Below, one piece after another: positions 23,504 to 32,251 of a stretch of DNA of 61,034 nt. The translations under genes and the position numbers were made by a program. The DNA comes from Oscillospiraceae bacterium. GTDB taxonomy: Bacteria; Bacillota; Clostridia; Oscillospirales; CAG-272. Below the pieces are notes generated by a model, which saw only the letters and a program-made list of their open reading frames with translations, was not told where the DNA came from and searched no databases. Position 1 is the stretch's first letter; each line of letters starts with the position of its first letter. The stretch spans positions 11,596 to 72,629 of the forward strand of contig SVSH01000008.1 in the NCBI GenBank assembly GCA_015064395.1, read 5' to 3'.

Positions 23504-23572
23504 ACCAACATAAGAGAAAATAAAACGCAAGTTGTTGCCGACTTGGCATCATTTTGTTTGGGAGGAATTTAT

Positions 23573-24919
23573 ATGAAAAATCAATATCTTTTGAGTGTGC
23601 TCGAAGACGTCAAGCGCCGCAACCCCGGCGAACCGGAGTTTATTCAGACCGTAACCGAGGTCTTCGAATCGATCGAGCCCGTCATCGACCGTCGCCCCGA
23701 CCTGGTTGCCGCCGGTGTCGTTGACCGCATGGTCGAGCCCGAGCGCCAGATCACCTTCCGCGTTCCGTGGATGGATGATGCGGGCAAGCTGCAGGTCAAT
23801 CGCGGCTTCCGCGTTCAGTTTAACAGCGCGATCGGCCCGTACAAGGGAGGTCTTCGCTTCCATCCCTCCGTTAATGCGTCCATCATGAAGTTTTTGGGCT
23901 TTGAGCAGACCTTTAAGAACTCGCTGACTTCGCTCCCCATGGGCGGCGGCAAGGGCGGCTCTGACTTTGACCCCCAGGGCAAGTCGGACGCCGAGGTGAT
24001 GCGCTTCTGCCAGAGCTTTATGACCGAGCTGTTCCGCCACATCGGCGCGGACACCGACGTTCCTGCGGGTGATATCGGCGTTGGCGCGCGCGAGGTTGGC
24101 TATCTGTTCGGTCAGTACAAGAGACTTGCCAACGAGTTTACCGGCGTTCTGACGGGCAAGGGCATTCCTTACGGTGGCTCGCTCATTCGTCCCGAGGCGA
24201 CCGGCTACGGTGCCGTTTATTACACGGTCGAGATGCTCAAGCACTTTGGCGACGACATCAAGGGCAAGACCTTCGCCATTTCCGGCTTCGGTAACGTAGC
24301 TTGGGGTGCTGTCAAAAAGATCCACGAGCTGGGCGGTAAGGTCGTGACTATCTCGGGTCCTGACGGTTACGTCTACGACGCTGACGGCGTGGCTACCGAG
24401 GAAAAGATCAACTATATGCTGGAGATGCGTGCTTCCTGCCGCAACCGTGTCGAGGACTACGCGGATAAGTTCGGCGTGCCCTTCTTCAAGGGTGAGAAGC
24501 CGTGGGGCGTCAAGGTCGACGTGGTGATGCCTTGCGCGACCCAGAACGAGGTCGGTATGGTCGAGGCAGAGAAGATCGTGGCCAACGGCGTCAAGTATTA
24601 CGTCGAGGTCTCCAATATGCCCACCACCAACGAGGCTGTGGTTTATCTGAAGGCAAACGGTACGGTCGTTGCGCCCTCCAAGGCAGTCAACGCGGGTGGC
24701 GTTTCGGTTTCCGGCTTGGAAATGAGCCAGAACTCCATGCGCTACAGCTGGTCGGCGGACGAGGTCGATGCCAAGCTCAAGACCATCATGAAGAACATCT
24801 TCGACAACTCGGTCAAGGCCGCCGCAGAGTACGGCCTGAAGGACGACCTGGTGGCCGGCGCGAACATCGCAGGCTTTATCAAGGTCGCAGAGGCCATGAA
24901 GGCGCAGGGCTGCGTATAA
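23573..24919 (+). CDS. gdhA: Glutamate dehydrogenase
   Basis: A 448-aa hexameric-type glutamate dehydrogenase interconverting glutamate and 2-oxoglutarate plus ammonia in the cytosol. Visible: the substrate site IGPYKGGLRFHPSVN and SLPMGGGKGGSDFDP with the active-site Lys, VPAGDIGVGAREVGYL, the Rossmann turn ISGFGNVAWGAVKKI, and PCATQNEV. Length and the N-terminal extension match the small NADP-type (GdhA) enzymes such as the E. coli one; cofactor is inferred. GGGAGG lies eight bases before the ATG at 23573. Monocistronic between its own promoter and terminator. With NfnAB it would balance NADPH and ammonia assimilation. Confidence 0.95.
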   Translation: MKNQYLLSVLEDVKRRNPGEPEFIQTVTEVFESIEPVIDRRPDLVAAGVVDRMVEPERQITFRVPWMDDAGKLQVNRGFRVQFNSAIGPYKGGLRFHPSVNASIMKFLGFEQTFKNSLTSLPMGGGKGGSDFDPQGKSDAEVMRFCQSFMTELFRHIGADTDVPAGDIGVGAREVGYLFGQYKRLANEFTGVLTGKGIPYGGSLIRPEATGYGAVYYTVEMLKHFGDDIKGKTFAISGFGNVAWGAVKKIHELGGKVVTISGPDGYVYDADGVATEEKINYMLEMRASCRNRVEDYADKFGVPFFKGEKPWGVKVDVVMPCATQNEVGMVEAEKIVANGVKYYVEVSNMPTTNEAVVYLKANGTVVAPSKAVNAGGVSVSGLEMSQNSMRYSWSADEVDAKLKTIMKNIFDNSVKAAAEYGLKDDLVAGANIAGFIKVAEAMKAQGCV

Positions 24920-24932
24920 TACTTACTGAAAG

Positions 24933-24970
24933 GTCGGGTCGCTTGCTTTGGCAGGCGACCCGACTTTTTT
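24933..24970 (+). terminator. Terminator of gdhA
   Basis: GTCGGGTCGC / GCGACCCGAC stem followed by six T residues. Confidence 0.87.
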
Positions 24971-25007
24971 GAATGGTTGGGTAATTCTTAAGAAATCTTA
25001 AAGATTG

Positions 25008-25036
25008 TTTACTTTTGTCGTTTTTTAGGGTATAAT
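25008..25036 (+). promoter_or_regulatory. Promoter of the YwaF-like gene
   Basis: TTTACT, 17-bp spacer, TATAAT (25031-25036). Confidence 0.7.
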
Positions 25037-25105
25037 CAATGCGTTTGACATCTTTTTATATCAATGATCGATGTCCTGACTATTACACGCAAAGGAAGTT
25101 TTCAA

Positions 25106-25861
25106 ATGACCTGGGGTACGTTTGGCACTGTTCATATTATTACGATTATCTTGACACCGCTGTTGAATATCGCACTGTATTTTGCACTGAAGGGCCGCTC
25201 GCGCCGCACGCAAATGATCGTGCTGGGCATTCTGTCCTTCTCGGGAATCGCCGCGATCCTGTTCAACCTGCTGAATTGGGGCTCACCCCTGGAATATCTG
25301 CCGCTGCATTTGTGCTCGCTCAATGCTCTGGCATTACCCTTTGCGGTGCTTCTGCGCAGTGAAAAGCTGGGTAACCTCTTGCTGCTTTGGTCGCTGGGCG
25401 CCCTGTTTGCCATCATCATCAATGACGCCTCGGCCGGCTTTGAGCTACTGAGCTGGACGTTCGTCTTCTATTATTTCCCCCACGTGCTTGAGTTGGGTAT
25501 CCCGATCCTGCTCATGAAGCTGGGCCTCGTCAAGCTCAGGGCCAAATGTATCATCTCGACCATTATTATTACGATGGTCAGCTATACGGTGATCCATTTC
25601 ATCAATGTCCTGGTCAATAACTATTGCCTCAAGGGCGGTATCACCAATCCATCGGGGGAGATCATCCAGGTCAATTATATGTTCTCCATCACCCCCGCCA
25701 ATCCCTTGTTGCAGCTGTTCTACAGCATCATCCCGCACGAGTATTGGTATATGTATCTGGTCGTTCCCGTGGTGGCCGTCTATTTGGGCGTCATTTATGG
25801 GGCGCATTGGCTGATCACTCGCAAAAAGAACAAGGCCGTGGCCGAGAGTGCGGCTGCCTGA
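25106..25861 (+). CDS. YwaF/TIGR02206-family integral membrane protein
   Basis: A 251-aa membrane protein with about seven hydrophobic segments. The pattern LPLHLCSLNALALPFAVLL and LGNLLLLWSLGALFAIIIN is typical of the TIGR02206 (YwaF) family, related to eukaryotic TMEM164-type proteins; biochemical function is not settled. A cytosolic KKNKAVAESAAA tail ends the chain. The start at 25106 has AAAGGAAG eight bases upstream. Monocistronic. Confidence 0.78.
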   Translation: MTWGTFGTVHIITIILTPLLNIALYFALKGRSRRTQMIVLGILSFSGIAAILFNLLNWGSPLEYLPLHLCSLNALALPFAVLLRSEKLGNLLLLWSLGALFAIIINDASAGFELLSWTFVFYYFPHVLELGIPILLMKLGLVKLRAKCIISTIIITMVSYTVIHFINVLVNNYCLKGGITNPSGEIIQVNYMFSITPANPLLQLFYSIIPHEYWYMYLVVPVVAVYLGVIYGAHWLITRKKNKAVAESAAA

Positions 25862-25865
25862 ACAC

Positions 25866-25901
25866 AAAAAAAGAGGTCCGCTTTCGCAGACCTCTTTTTT
25901 T
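25866..25901. terminator. Bidirectional terminator between convergent genes
   Basis: AAAAAAAGAGGTC / GACCTCTTTTTTT stem with a ten-base loop, shared by the YwaF-like gene and the minus-strand lipoprotein. Confidence 0.88.
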
Positions 25902-25904
25902 GTT

Positions 25905-28900
25905 TTAATTGACAGGCTTGAGATCCTCGATCGTCAAGGTCTCACTCTCGTCCGAGACGAGATACTGGAAGGTGAACGACTTGATCGCGCCGCCCCAAGA
26001 GCCGTTGGTCTTGGCGTTGGCGTTGCTCAAGCGGATGTACAGGGTAGAGTTGATATTGGCGTAAGCACCGACCAGGATACAGGCGATACCGTCATTGGTG
26101 CCGGTCGTTGCGTTCATGGTGGAAATGTCACGGTAGTTGATGACCGTCTGCCAGTTGACACCGTCGCCCGAGACCTCAAGCATGTAGTTCTGCGAGAGGG
26201 CCACAGCAATGGTCAAGCCGCGGAAGCGGGAGACGTCCATTTTCCAAATGATCTCGCTCTTTCCGTCACAGTAGCGCTTTTTGCCGTCCGCACCGCCCGT
26301 GTTCACGTGGATCAGCGAAGCATCCGCGCCGCTCGAATTGACGTCCACCTTAAAGCTCTTGTAGGCGACGTCGTGCAAGGGCTCGGTGTTTTCTCTCCAG
26401 GCGACTGTTACGGTCGCATACTTGGAGGGAGAGGAGAAGGTTCGGATCACAAGGGAGTTGGTTTCGGGATCCCAGATCTGCTCGGCGCGGGTGTCGTTGC
26501 CGTCAAAGGAGACGGAAGAAACGGTGGGGACCATGCCCTCGGGCGCGGCGATGCGGATGGGAATCAGTGCGTTTTCAGCGGCGTAGAGCGTGATATTGGT
26601 CATGTTAGCCGTCTGTTCGATCGACTGCACGAAGCCGCCGGCGAACATCACGGTGGGAACGGTCAATTCAGATGTGCTCTTGACGCGCAGGTAGAGAGCC
26701 GCCTCACCCGCCTTGACGACGGGGTCGATCTCCATGCGAAGGTCGGGGGTGAAGATGTTGACGTAAGTACCCTCCAGCCGGTAATCACCATTGAGGGGAT
26801 AGAGAGCCACGTAATCACCGCGCTCGACGACGAAGGCATCCGAGGTGACGTAGCTGTAATCGGTATAGGTGGTGGCCTTGGCAGTCAGCATACGCATCAG
26901 GTCAGCCGCAGCCGCGCTGTCGCTGTAGTCGGTGGTGGACAAGCCCACCATGAGCACCTGACCCTCGCCGGCGGCGAAGGAGATGCCAACGGCCTTGCCG
27001 TCTTCCGTCTCAAGGATGGTCTCAAAGCCGGTGCCCTCGTAGTAGTAGGTGAAGTTATCGCCACCTGCCTTAAGCAGACCGTCGGCATAGTCACCGGCAT
27101 CGGCAGCCGTTTCGCCGCCCTTCCAGACAAGGCCGCGATTGCCGCCCGTCAGGGTCTTGGCGGAAATGGTGGAGCCCTGGCCGAGGTGGTCCAGCAGGTT
27201 GGCTGTGAGCGAGCCGCCCTTGCCCTCGCGGTTCCACCAAGCCTCGGGAATGGTCAGATATTCGTCGGGACCGCCCAGGTACAAAAGGGTTCCGCCCTTC
27301 TTGACCCAATCGGCGATCGCCACGTTGAGCTCCTCATACAGCGGCTTTTGGTTGTCGTAGGATACGATCAGGACGGAGACGTTCTCCAGATCCTCTGCCT
27401 TGGTGATGAGCTCCATCGCCATGGTGCGGAGCGGAATACCGTCGTATACCAAAGGACCTGCAACGCCCCAGAAGCCGTCGTAGGCGTTTTCGCCGAAGTC
27501 GCGCTTGTTGGGATCCTGCCAGGTCAGGGTGTCACCCAACAGGTAGGTGATACCGGGCGTACCGGCAGTTGCCTTGTATTCCGCTCCCGAGATCTCAAGC
27601 AGTGCGTTGTGAATATTGAGCTGCTCACTGCGGTAGTCGGGGGATACGTTCATGAAGGAGCGGTTGGCCCAGATGAGCTCCCATGCGTTGATCTCGGAGT
27701 ACATCATGGAGGCGACCAACTGCTGATGGCACAGCTCTCTCCAGTACGATTCATCGTAAAGGGTTGCGGAGGTGTCGGACATCGGATCGCACAGGGCGAA
27801 GAAATAGGTATCGTAATAGTTGACGGCGTCCAGATACGTGCCGTAATCGACGTAGGCGTTGATAAAGGTGGCGGTGCGGTCCATGCCTTCGTAGCGAATG
27901 GCGTTCTGGATGGTATTACTCCAGGTCTGACCCGTCACGGATTCGACCTGCCCCGTGCCCATCATATGCACGTAGCCGTCGGTGATGCCGTTGGGATAGG
28001 TCGCATAGGCCAGGGTGCTGTGAGGCGCGAGCGAGTAGAGAAGAGGAGTGTTTTTCTTTTCGTTCTGGTTGATAAAGGAGGAATACATCTTGATCGCGTT
28101 GGTGTGCGTCCAGACGTTCAGGCGCTGGGACAGGAAGACGGAACGGACCGTCGCGGCGGGATCGCTCCATTCCTCACCGTACTTGAGCGCCCACAGATCC
28201 TTGTAAGCCTTTCCATAGGTGCCGTAGCGGAACATTTCGGGCTCGACGTAGCCGACGGTCCAGTTGCCGTTTCTGACGCGGTCGCGCAGGCTGGCGTCAA
28301 TGTTAAACTCTACAACCTCGCGGGTCAGGACGGAAGAGCCCCAAAAGGCATCCGTTTTGCCGTCCGCGCCGGTCTGCAGCACCTCGGGGTGATTTTTGCT
28401 GTATTCGGACTTGTTGAAGGAACCGCTCATACCGATGAGCTTGTAGCCGGCCTTGTCGAATTCCTTCTTGTACTGGGGAGAAACAACGTAGGCGTCCACG
28501 TTCAGGTGCATTGCGGCAGAATAGCCGTGGTCGACCGACGCATAGGTGCGCGGTCCGTCGGTAGCGACCTCTCCGCGGGTCTGGGTGTACAGCCCGCTTG
28601 CCGCCTGGGATACGACAACGCCGTACTTGTTGGTGCGCTGACCCGGGGCGAAGTTATCCTCCCACTTACCAAACAGCTCAAGGGGGGCTTCATATTCTTC
28701 CTCGGGATAGATATATTTGTCATTGACTTCGGTGTCGCCGCCGGGGGTATTTCCGCCGGGCGTTCCGGGATTGCCGGGGTCATCTCCTCCCTCTGGGGGG
28801 GGATCCTGTTCGGTGTCACCGCCGGGGGTGACGCTGACGTCGGGAGGGGTGTTGTTGCGGCAGGCAACCAGGGCACCAAGGCACATAAGAAGCGCCAACA

Positions 28901-28925
28901 GCAACAGAAGGGATCGAAGTTTCAT
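25905..28925 (-). CDS. Very large putative carbohydrate-active lipoprotein
   Basis: A 1006-aa surface lipoprotein (signal ending GALVAC, Cys 22) with a Gly/Pro/Asp-rich linker to about residue 68. Residues about 80-500 look like a TIM-barrel-like region (YGVVVSQAASGLYTQTRGE, GYVEPEMF, MMYSEINAWELIWANRSF). Residues about 515-555 (VSVLIVSYDNQKPLYEELN, ADWVKKGGTLLYLGG) resemble the glutamine-amidotransferase-like domain of GH42-type enzymes. Residues about 860-1000 (LEVSGDGVNWQTVINYRD) resemble a discoidin-type carbohydrate-binding module. A secreted glycoside hydrolase is inferred; the family and catalytic residues are not assigned. AAAGGAAA is upstream of the ATG; the long plus-strand reading lacks signal and ribosome site. 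Confidence 0.75.
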   Translation of the reverse strand: MKLRSLLLLLALLMCLGALVACRNNTPPDVSVTPGGDTEQDPPPEGGDDPGNPGTPGGNTPGGDTEVNDKYIYPEEEYEAPLELFGKWEDNFAPGQRTNKYGVVVSQAASGLYTQTRGEVATDGPRTYASVDHGYSAAMHLNVDAYVVSPQYKKEFDKAGYKLIGMSGSFNKSEYSKNHPEVLQTGADGKTDAFWGSSVLTREVVEFNIDASLRDRVRNGNWTVGYVEPEMFRYGTYGKAYKDLWALKYGEEWSDPAATVRSVFLSQRLNVWTHTNAIKMYSSFINQNEKKNTPLLYSLAPHSTLAYATYPNGITDGYVHMMGTGQVESVTGQTWSNTIQNAIRYEGMDRTATFINAYVDYGTYLDAVNYYDTYFFALCDPMSDTSATLYDESYWRELCHQQLVASMMYSEINAWELIWANRSFMNVSPDYRSEQLNIHNALLEISGAEYKATAGTPGITYLLGDTLTWQDPNKRDFGENAYDGFWGVAGPLVYDGIPLRTMAMELITKAEDLENVSVLIVSYDNQKPLYEELNVAIADWVKKGGTLLYLGGPDEYLTIPEAWWNREGKGGSLTANLLDHLGQGSTISAKTLTGGNRGLVWKGGETAADAGDYADGLLKAGGDNFTYYYEGTGFETILETEDGKAVGISFAAGEGQVLMVGLSTTDYSDSAAAADLMRMLTAKATTYTDYSYVTSDAFVVERGDYVALYPLNGDYRLEGTYVNIFTPDLRMEIDPVVKAGEAALYLRVKSTSELTVPTVMFAGGFVQSIEQTANMTNITLYAAENALIPIRIAAPEGMVPTVSSVSFDGNDTRAEQIWDPETNSLVIRTFSSPSKYATVTVAWRENTEPLHDVAYKSFKVDVNSSGADASLIHVNTGGADGKKRYCDGKSEIIWKMDVSRFRGLTIAVALSQNYMLEVSGDGVNWQTVINYRDISTMNATTGTNDGIACILVGAYANINSTLYIRLSNANAKTNGSWGGAIKSFTFQYLVSDESETLTIEDLKPVN

Positions 28926-28956
28926 GGCTGTTTCCTTTCTTTATGGGGAGTAAATT

Positions 28957-28986
28957 ATTATATCATATTTTGACGGGGAAAGGCAA
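28957..28986 (-). promoter_or_regulatory. Promoter of the 1006-aa lipoprotein gene
   Basis: TTGCCT, 18-bp spacer, TATAAT on the minus strand. Confidence 0.6.
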
Positions 28987-29002
28987 TAGTGAATATCCAT
29001 AA

Positions 29003-29722
29003 TTATGCTCCGTCGGATTTAGTTGTTTCGACGGGTGGCTTTACTGGATGCGCCGCGCTCAGTGTCAGGAGCACCTGCGAGGGCAGATAGAAGAACCAGG
29101 AGAGCTGGAAATCCATAAACAACATGCGATACAAAAGGGAATGCTCGGGGATGGCAAGATAGCCCCCGCTGGCGACCTGCAGACCGATGACGGTATCGCA
29201 CAGAAGAAACAGCAAAAAGGCGATGGGAAGGCGAGGATCGCGTCCTGTAGGAAGGCAGGAGGCAAGCAGGTTGACCGCAAGATTGGCGTAGTAAGCGACC
29301 GAAACAAGGGCGAGAGCATCGGTGTTTTCTTTCAGCACGATCAGAGCGATGATCTCAATGGCAAGCGTGAGTGCGATGCGGAGTACCAAAATGGGACGGC
29401 GACGGGGCTTGCGTTGCAGATGAAGGGCGTATAAAAGCTGAACGATCAAAAAAAAGATCATAGCAGGCAGCTGCCGCGGAGGTTGACAAACGACAAGAAA
29501 GTAATCGGAAACGACGGTAAAGCCCAGGGCTGCAACCATCAACCGATGGGCGTTCTTGAGATGGAAAAGAGCGTATAAAAAGCATAGGACGATGGAGATA
29601 TAGGAGACGGCGACCAATAAATTCCCGCCGGTGGTCAGAATCAGGGCGTAAAGCACAAGCTCAACTGCCAAAAAGGCAAAGAGAGCGAGGCTGTTTTGTT
29701 TTGCCAAGGATTGTTCTTGCAT
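29003..29722 (-). CDS. Multi-pass membrane protein, YhhN/TMEM86-like at best
   Basis: A 239-aa protein with about seven to eight membrane segments and short loops. Features such as GFTVVSDYFLVV and FLLFLLCDTVIGLQ, each with an Asp inside a helix, recall the YhhN/TMEM86 lysoplasmalogenase-like fold, but the match is weak. AAGGAGG lies four bases before the ATG. It has its own promoter and stands apart from the next gene. Function unknown. Confidence 0.6.
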   Translation of the reverse strand: MQEQSLAKQNSLALFAFLAVELVLYALILTTGGNLLVAVSYISIVLCFLYALFHLKNAHRLMVAALGFTVVSDYFLVVCQPPRQLPAMIFFLIVQLLYALHLQRKPRRRPILVLRIALTLAIEIIALIVLKENTDALALVSVAYYANLAVNLLASCLPTGRDPRLPIAFLLFLLCDTVIGLQVASGGYLAIPEHSLLYRMLFMDFQLSWFFYLPSQVLLTLSAAHPVKPPVETTKSDGA

Positions 29723-29758
29723 AGTACCTCCTTTGCGCGCGGTTGGGTTGGTGCTTTT

Positions 29759-29787
29759 ATTATATCACGGAAAAGATAAAAATGCAA
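29759..29787 (-). promoter_or_regulatory. Promoter of the minus-strand membrane protein
   Basis: TTGCAT, 17-bp spacer, TATAAT on the minus strand. Confidence 0.65.
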
Positions 29788-29802
29788 GGTGGGGTCAGGG
29801 GC

Positions 29803-29831
29803 TTGATTTTTAGAGCAAGGTGTGGTATGAT
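29803..29831 (+). promoter_or_regulatory. Promoter of nfnAB
   Basis: TTGATT, 17-bp spacer, TATGAT (29826-29831), leaving a leader of about 95 nt. Confidence 0.65.
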
Positions 29832-29931
29832 ATTCTCACGAAAGCGTTTCCGATCAGGCTTTGTCCATGAAGGAAGACGATATACCATAGCGCAAAGCGA
29901 CATATCGCTATGGCGCGAACGGAGTGTGAGT

Positions 29932-30786
29932 ATGTACCAAATTGTAGATAAAAAAATTTTAAATCCCTCGGTGGTCCAGCTTTGGGTCAAAGCGCCGCTG
30001 GTGGCAAGCCGAGCAAAGCCCGGACAGTTCATCATCCTGCGCGTGGATGAAGACGGCGAGCGCATCCCCTTGACGGTGGCCGGAGTGGACACGGAGGCCG
30101 GGACGGTCAAGATCATCTATCAGATCGTCGGCGCGACCACCGAGCAGCTGGCGCACAAGGAGGCGGGGGACTACCTCGCTGACTTCGTGGGCCCCTTGGG
30201 TGAGCCGACTCACCTGGACGGGCTGAAGAAGGTGTGCATCGTTGGGGGCGGCGTCGGCTGCGCCATCGCTCTCCCCATTGCCCAGGCCTTGCACAAGGCC
30301 GGGGCGAGAGTGACCTCCGTGATCGGCTTCAGAAGCCGCGATCTGGTCATCTTGGAGGAGGAGTTCCGCGCTTGCTCGGACGACCTCGTTATCATGACGG
30401 ACGACGGCTCTTACGGCGAGCGGGGCAACGTGACCCTGCCCTTGGGACGCATGCTGTCCGAGGGCGAGAAGTTTGATATGATCATCACCATTGGCCCTCT
30501 GATCATGATGAAATACGTGGTGGCAACAGCCAAGCCCTTCGGCACGCCCGTCACCGTATCGATGAACCCCATCATGATCGACGGTACGGGGATGTGCGGC
30601 GGCTGCCGCCTGACGCTCAACGTCGAGGGCAAAAAGGTCACCAAGTTCGCTTGCGTGGATGGTCCCGATTTTAACGGTTATGAGGTCGATTTTGACGAGG
30701 CCATGATGCGGAGCAGAATGTACGCTCCCTTCGAGCGCCACGCCCACGAGAAGACCTGCAACCTGTATCGGAAGGAGGTGCGCTGA
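29932..30786 (+). CDS. nfnA: NfnA, small subunit of ferredoxin:NADP oxidoreductase
   Basis: A 284-aa FAD/NAD-binding subunit of the electron-bifurcating NADH-dependent reduced ferredoxin:NADP+ oxidoreductase. FAD motif RIPLTVAG (44-51), nucleotide fold VCIVGGGVGCAIALP (101-115), and the [2Fe-2S] motif MCGGC...FACVDGP with Cys 222, 225 and 241. It also resembles PyrK and sulfide dehydrogenase subunits; pairing with the glutamate-synthase-like NfnB two bases downstream decides the call. GGAG lies seven bases before the ATG at 29932; the longer reading runs through the promoter. Confidence 0.9.
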   Translation: MYQIVDKKILNPSVVQLWVKAPLVASRAKPGQFIILRVDEDGERIPLTVAGVDTEAGTVKIIYQIVGATTEQLAHKEAGDYLADFVGPLGEPTHLDGLKKVCIVGGGVGCAIALPIAQALHKAGARVTSVIGFRSRDLVILEEEFRACSDDLVIMTDDGSYGERGNVTLPLGRMLSEGEKFDMIITIGPLIMMKYVVATAKPFGTPVTVSMNPIMIDGTGMCGGCRLTLNVEGKKVTKFACVDGPDFNGYEVDFDEAMMRSRMYAPFERHAHEKTCNLYRKEVR

Positions 30787-30787
30787 T

Positions 30788-32203
30788 ATGGCAAAGGCCA
30801 ATATGACTCCCACGCGCAATCCTATGCCGGTGCAGGACCCCGAGGTGCGCGCCCACAACTTTGACGAGGTGGCACTGGGCTACGATGAGGCGACGGCCAT
30901 TGACGAAGCCAACCGTTGCCTTAACTGCAAGACGAGACCCTGTGTCAAGGGTTGTCCTGTGAATATTCGCATCCCCGACTTTATCGACAAGATCAAGGAG
31001 GGCGACTTTGAGGGGGCGTATCAGATCATTACAGAGTCCTCCTCGCTGCCTGCTGTGTGCGGCCGCGTGTGCCCCCAGGAGACGCAGTGCGAGGCGCAGT
31101 GCGTGCGCGGCATCAAGGGGGAGAGCGTTGGCATCGGACGACTGGAGCGCTTTGTGGCCGACTGGCACAACACCTTCAGCCTTGAAGCACCGACGCGCCC
31201 TGCATCGAACGGTCACCGCGTGGCCGTGGTTGGCTCGGGCCCCTCGGGCTTGACCTGCGCGGGAGATCTGGCAAAGGTCGGCTATGAGGTGACGGTGTAC
31301 GAGGCCCTGCATACGGCAGGCGGCGTGCTCGTCTACGGCATTCCCGAATTCCGACTGCCCAAGGCCATAGTGGCAAAGGAGATCGAGACACTGCAGGCCC
31401 TTGGCGTGCGTATGGAGACCAACGTCGTCATCGGCAAAACGCTGACGGTCGATGAGTTGTTTGACTTGGGTTATGAGGCTGTGTTCATCGGCTCGGGCGC
31501 GGGACTTCCCAACTTTATGGGCATCCCCGGTGAAGGACTGTGCGGCGTCTATTCTGCCAATGAATTTTTAACGAGAAGCAATTTGATGAAGGCCTATCTG
31601 CAAGAGCCCACCACCCCTGTGATGAAGGGCGGACGCGTGGCAGTCGTGGGCGGCGGAAACGTTGCCATGGACGCGGCCAGAACGGCGCTTCGCCTGGGTG
31701 CGGACAAGGTTTATATCGTCTATCGCCGCTCCATGGAGGAGCTGCCTGCCCGCCGCGAGGAGGTCGAGCACGCGGTGGAGGAGGGCATTGAGTTCTGCCT
31801 GCTTTGCAATCCGACCGAGATCCTGGGGTATCACAACGATGCTGACCCTCGCGATCCGAAAAATGGCTTCGTGACGGGTATGCGCTGTGTGAGAATGGAG
31901 TTGGGTGAGCCCGACGAGCGGGGCAGAAGACGCCCGGCCGAGATCCCCGACAGCGCCTTTGAGCTGGCGGTGGATACCGTTGTTATGTCTATCGGTACAT
32001 CGCCCAATCCTCTCATCAAATCGACCACCGATGGCCTTGCGGTCAACAGCCGAGGCGGCATTGTCGTGGACGAAGATGGACTGACCTCCCGCTGTGGTGT
32101 GTATGCCGGCGGTGACGCTGTCACGGGCGCGGCTACCGTCATCTCTGCCATGGGCGCGGGTAAGACCGCCGCGCGGGCGATTGACGCGTATCTGCGCCAA
32201 TAA
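30788..32203 (+). CDS. nfnB: NfnB, large subunit of ferredoxin:NADP oxidoreductase
   Basis: A 471-aa flavoprotein homologous to the glutamate synthase small chain. Two [4Fe-4S] sites: Cys 44, 47, 52, 56 (CLNCKTRPCVKGC) and Cys 91, 95, 101, 105 (CGRVCPQETQCEAQC). FAD motif VVGSGPSGLTCAG (148-160), NADP fold VVGGGNVAMDAARTALRLGA, and the closing YAGGDAVTGAATVISAMGAG. With no GltB (large synthase chain) in sight and NfnA directly upstream, it is NfnB, not GltD. The complex couples NADH and reduced ferredoxin to NADPH formation in anaerobes. Confidence 0.92.
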   Translation: MAKANMTPTRNPMPVQDPEVRAHNFDEVALGYDEATAIDEANRCLNCKTRPCVKGCPVNIRIPDFIDKIKEGDFEGAYQIITESSSLPAVCGRVCPQETQCEAQCVRGIKGESVGIGRLERFVADWHNTFSLEAPTRPASNGHRVAVVGSGPSGLTCAGDLAKVGYEVTVYEALHTAGGVLVYGIPEFRLPKAIVAKEIETLQALGVRMETNVVIGKTLTVDELFDLGYEAVFIGSGAGLPNFMGIPGEGLCGVYSANEFLTRSNLMKAYLQEPTTPVMKGGRVAVVGGGNVAMDAARTALRLGADKVYIVYRRSMEELPARREEVEHAVEEGIEFCLLCNPTEILGYHNDADPRDPKNGFVTGMRCVRMELGEPDERGRRRPAEIPDSAFELAVDTVVMSIGTSPNPLIKSTTDGLAVNSRGGIVVDEDGLTSRCGVYAGGDAVTGAATVISAMGAGKTAARAIDAYLRQ

Positions 32204-32251
32204 GACTTGCCCCGGGCCGATATGGCGCATATTTTTTATGGAGGAGCTTGG

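Noticed and set aside
25848-28973. 1041-aa plus-strand open frame
   Set aside because: Antisense shadow of the 1006-aa lipoprotein, which has a lipobox signal, ribosome site and promoter; the plus frame has none.
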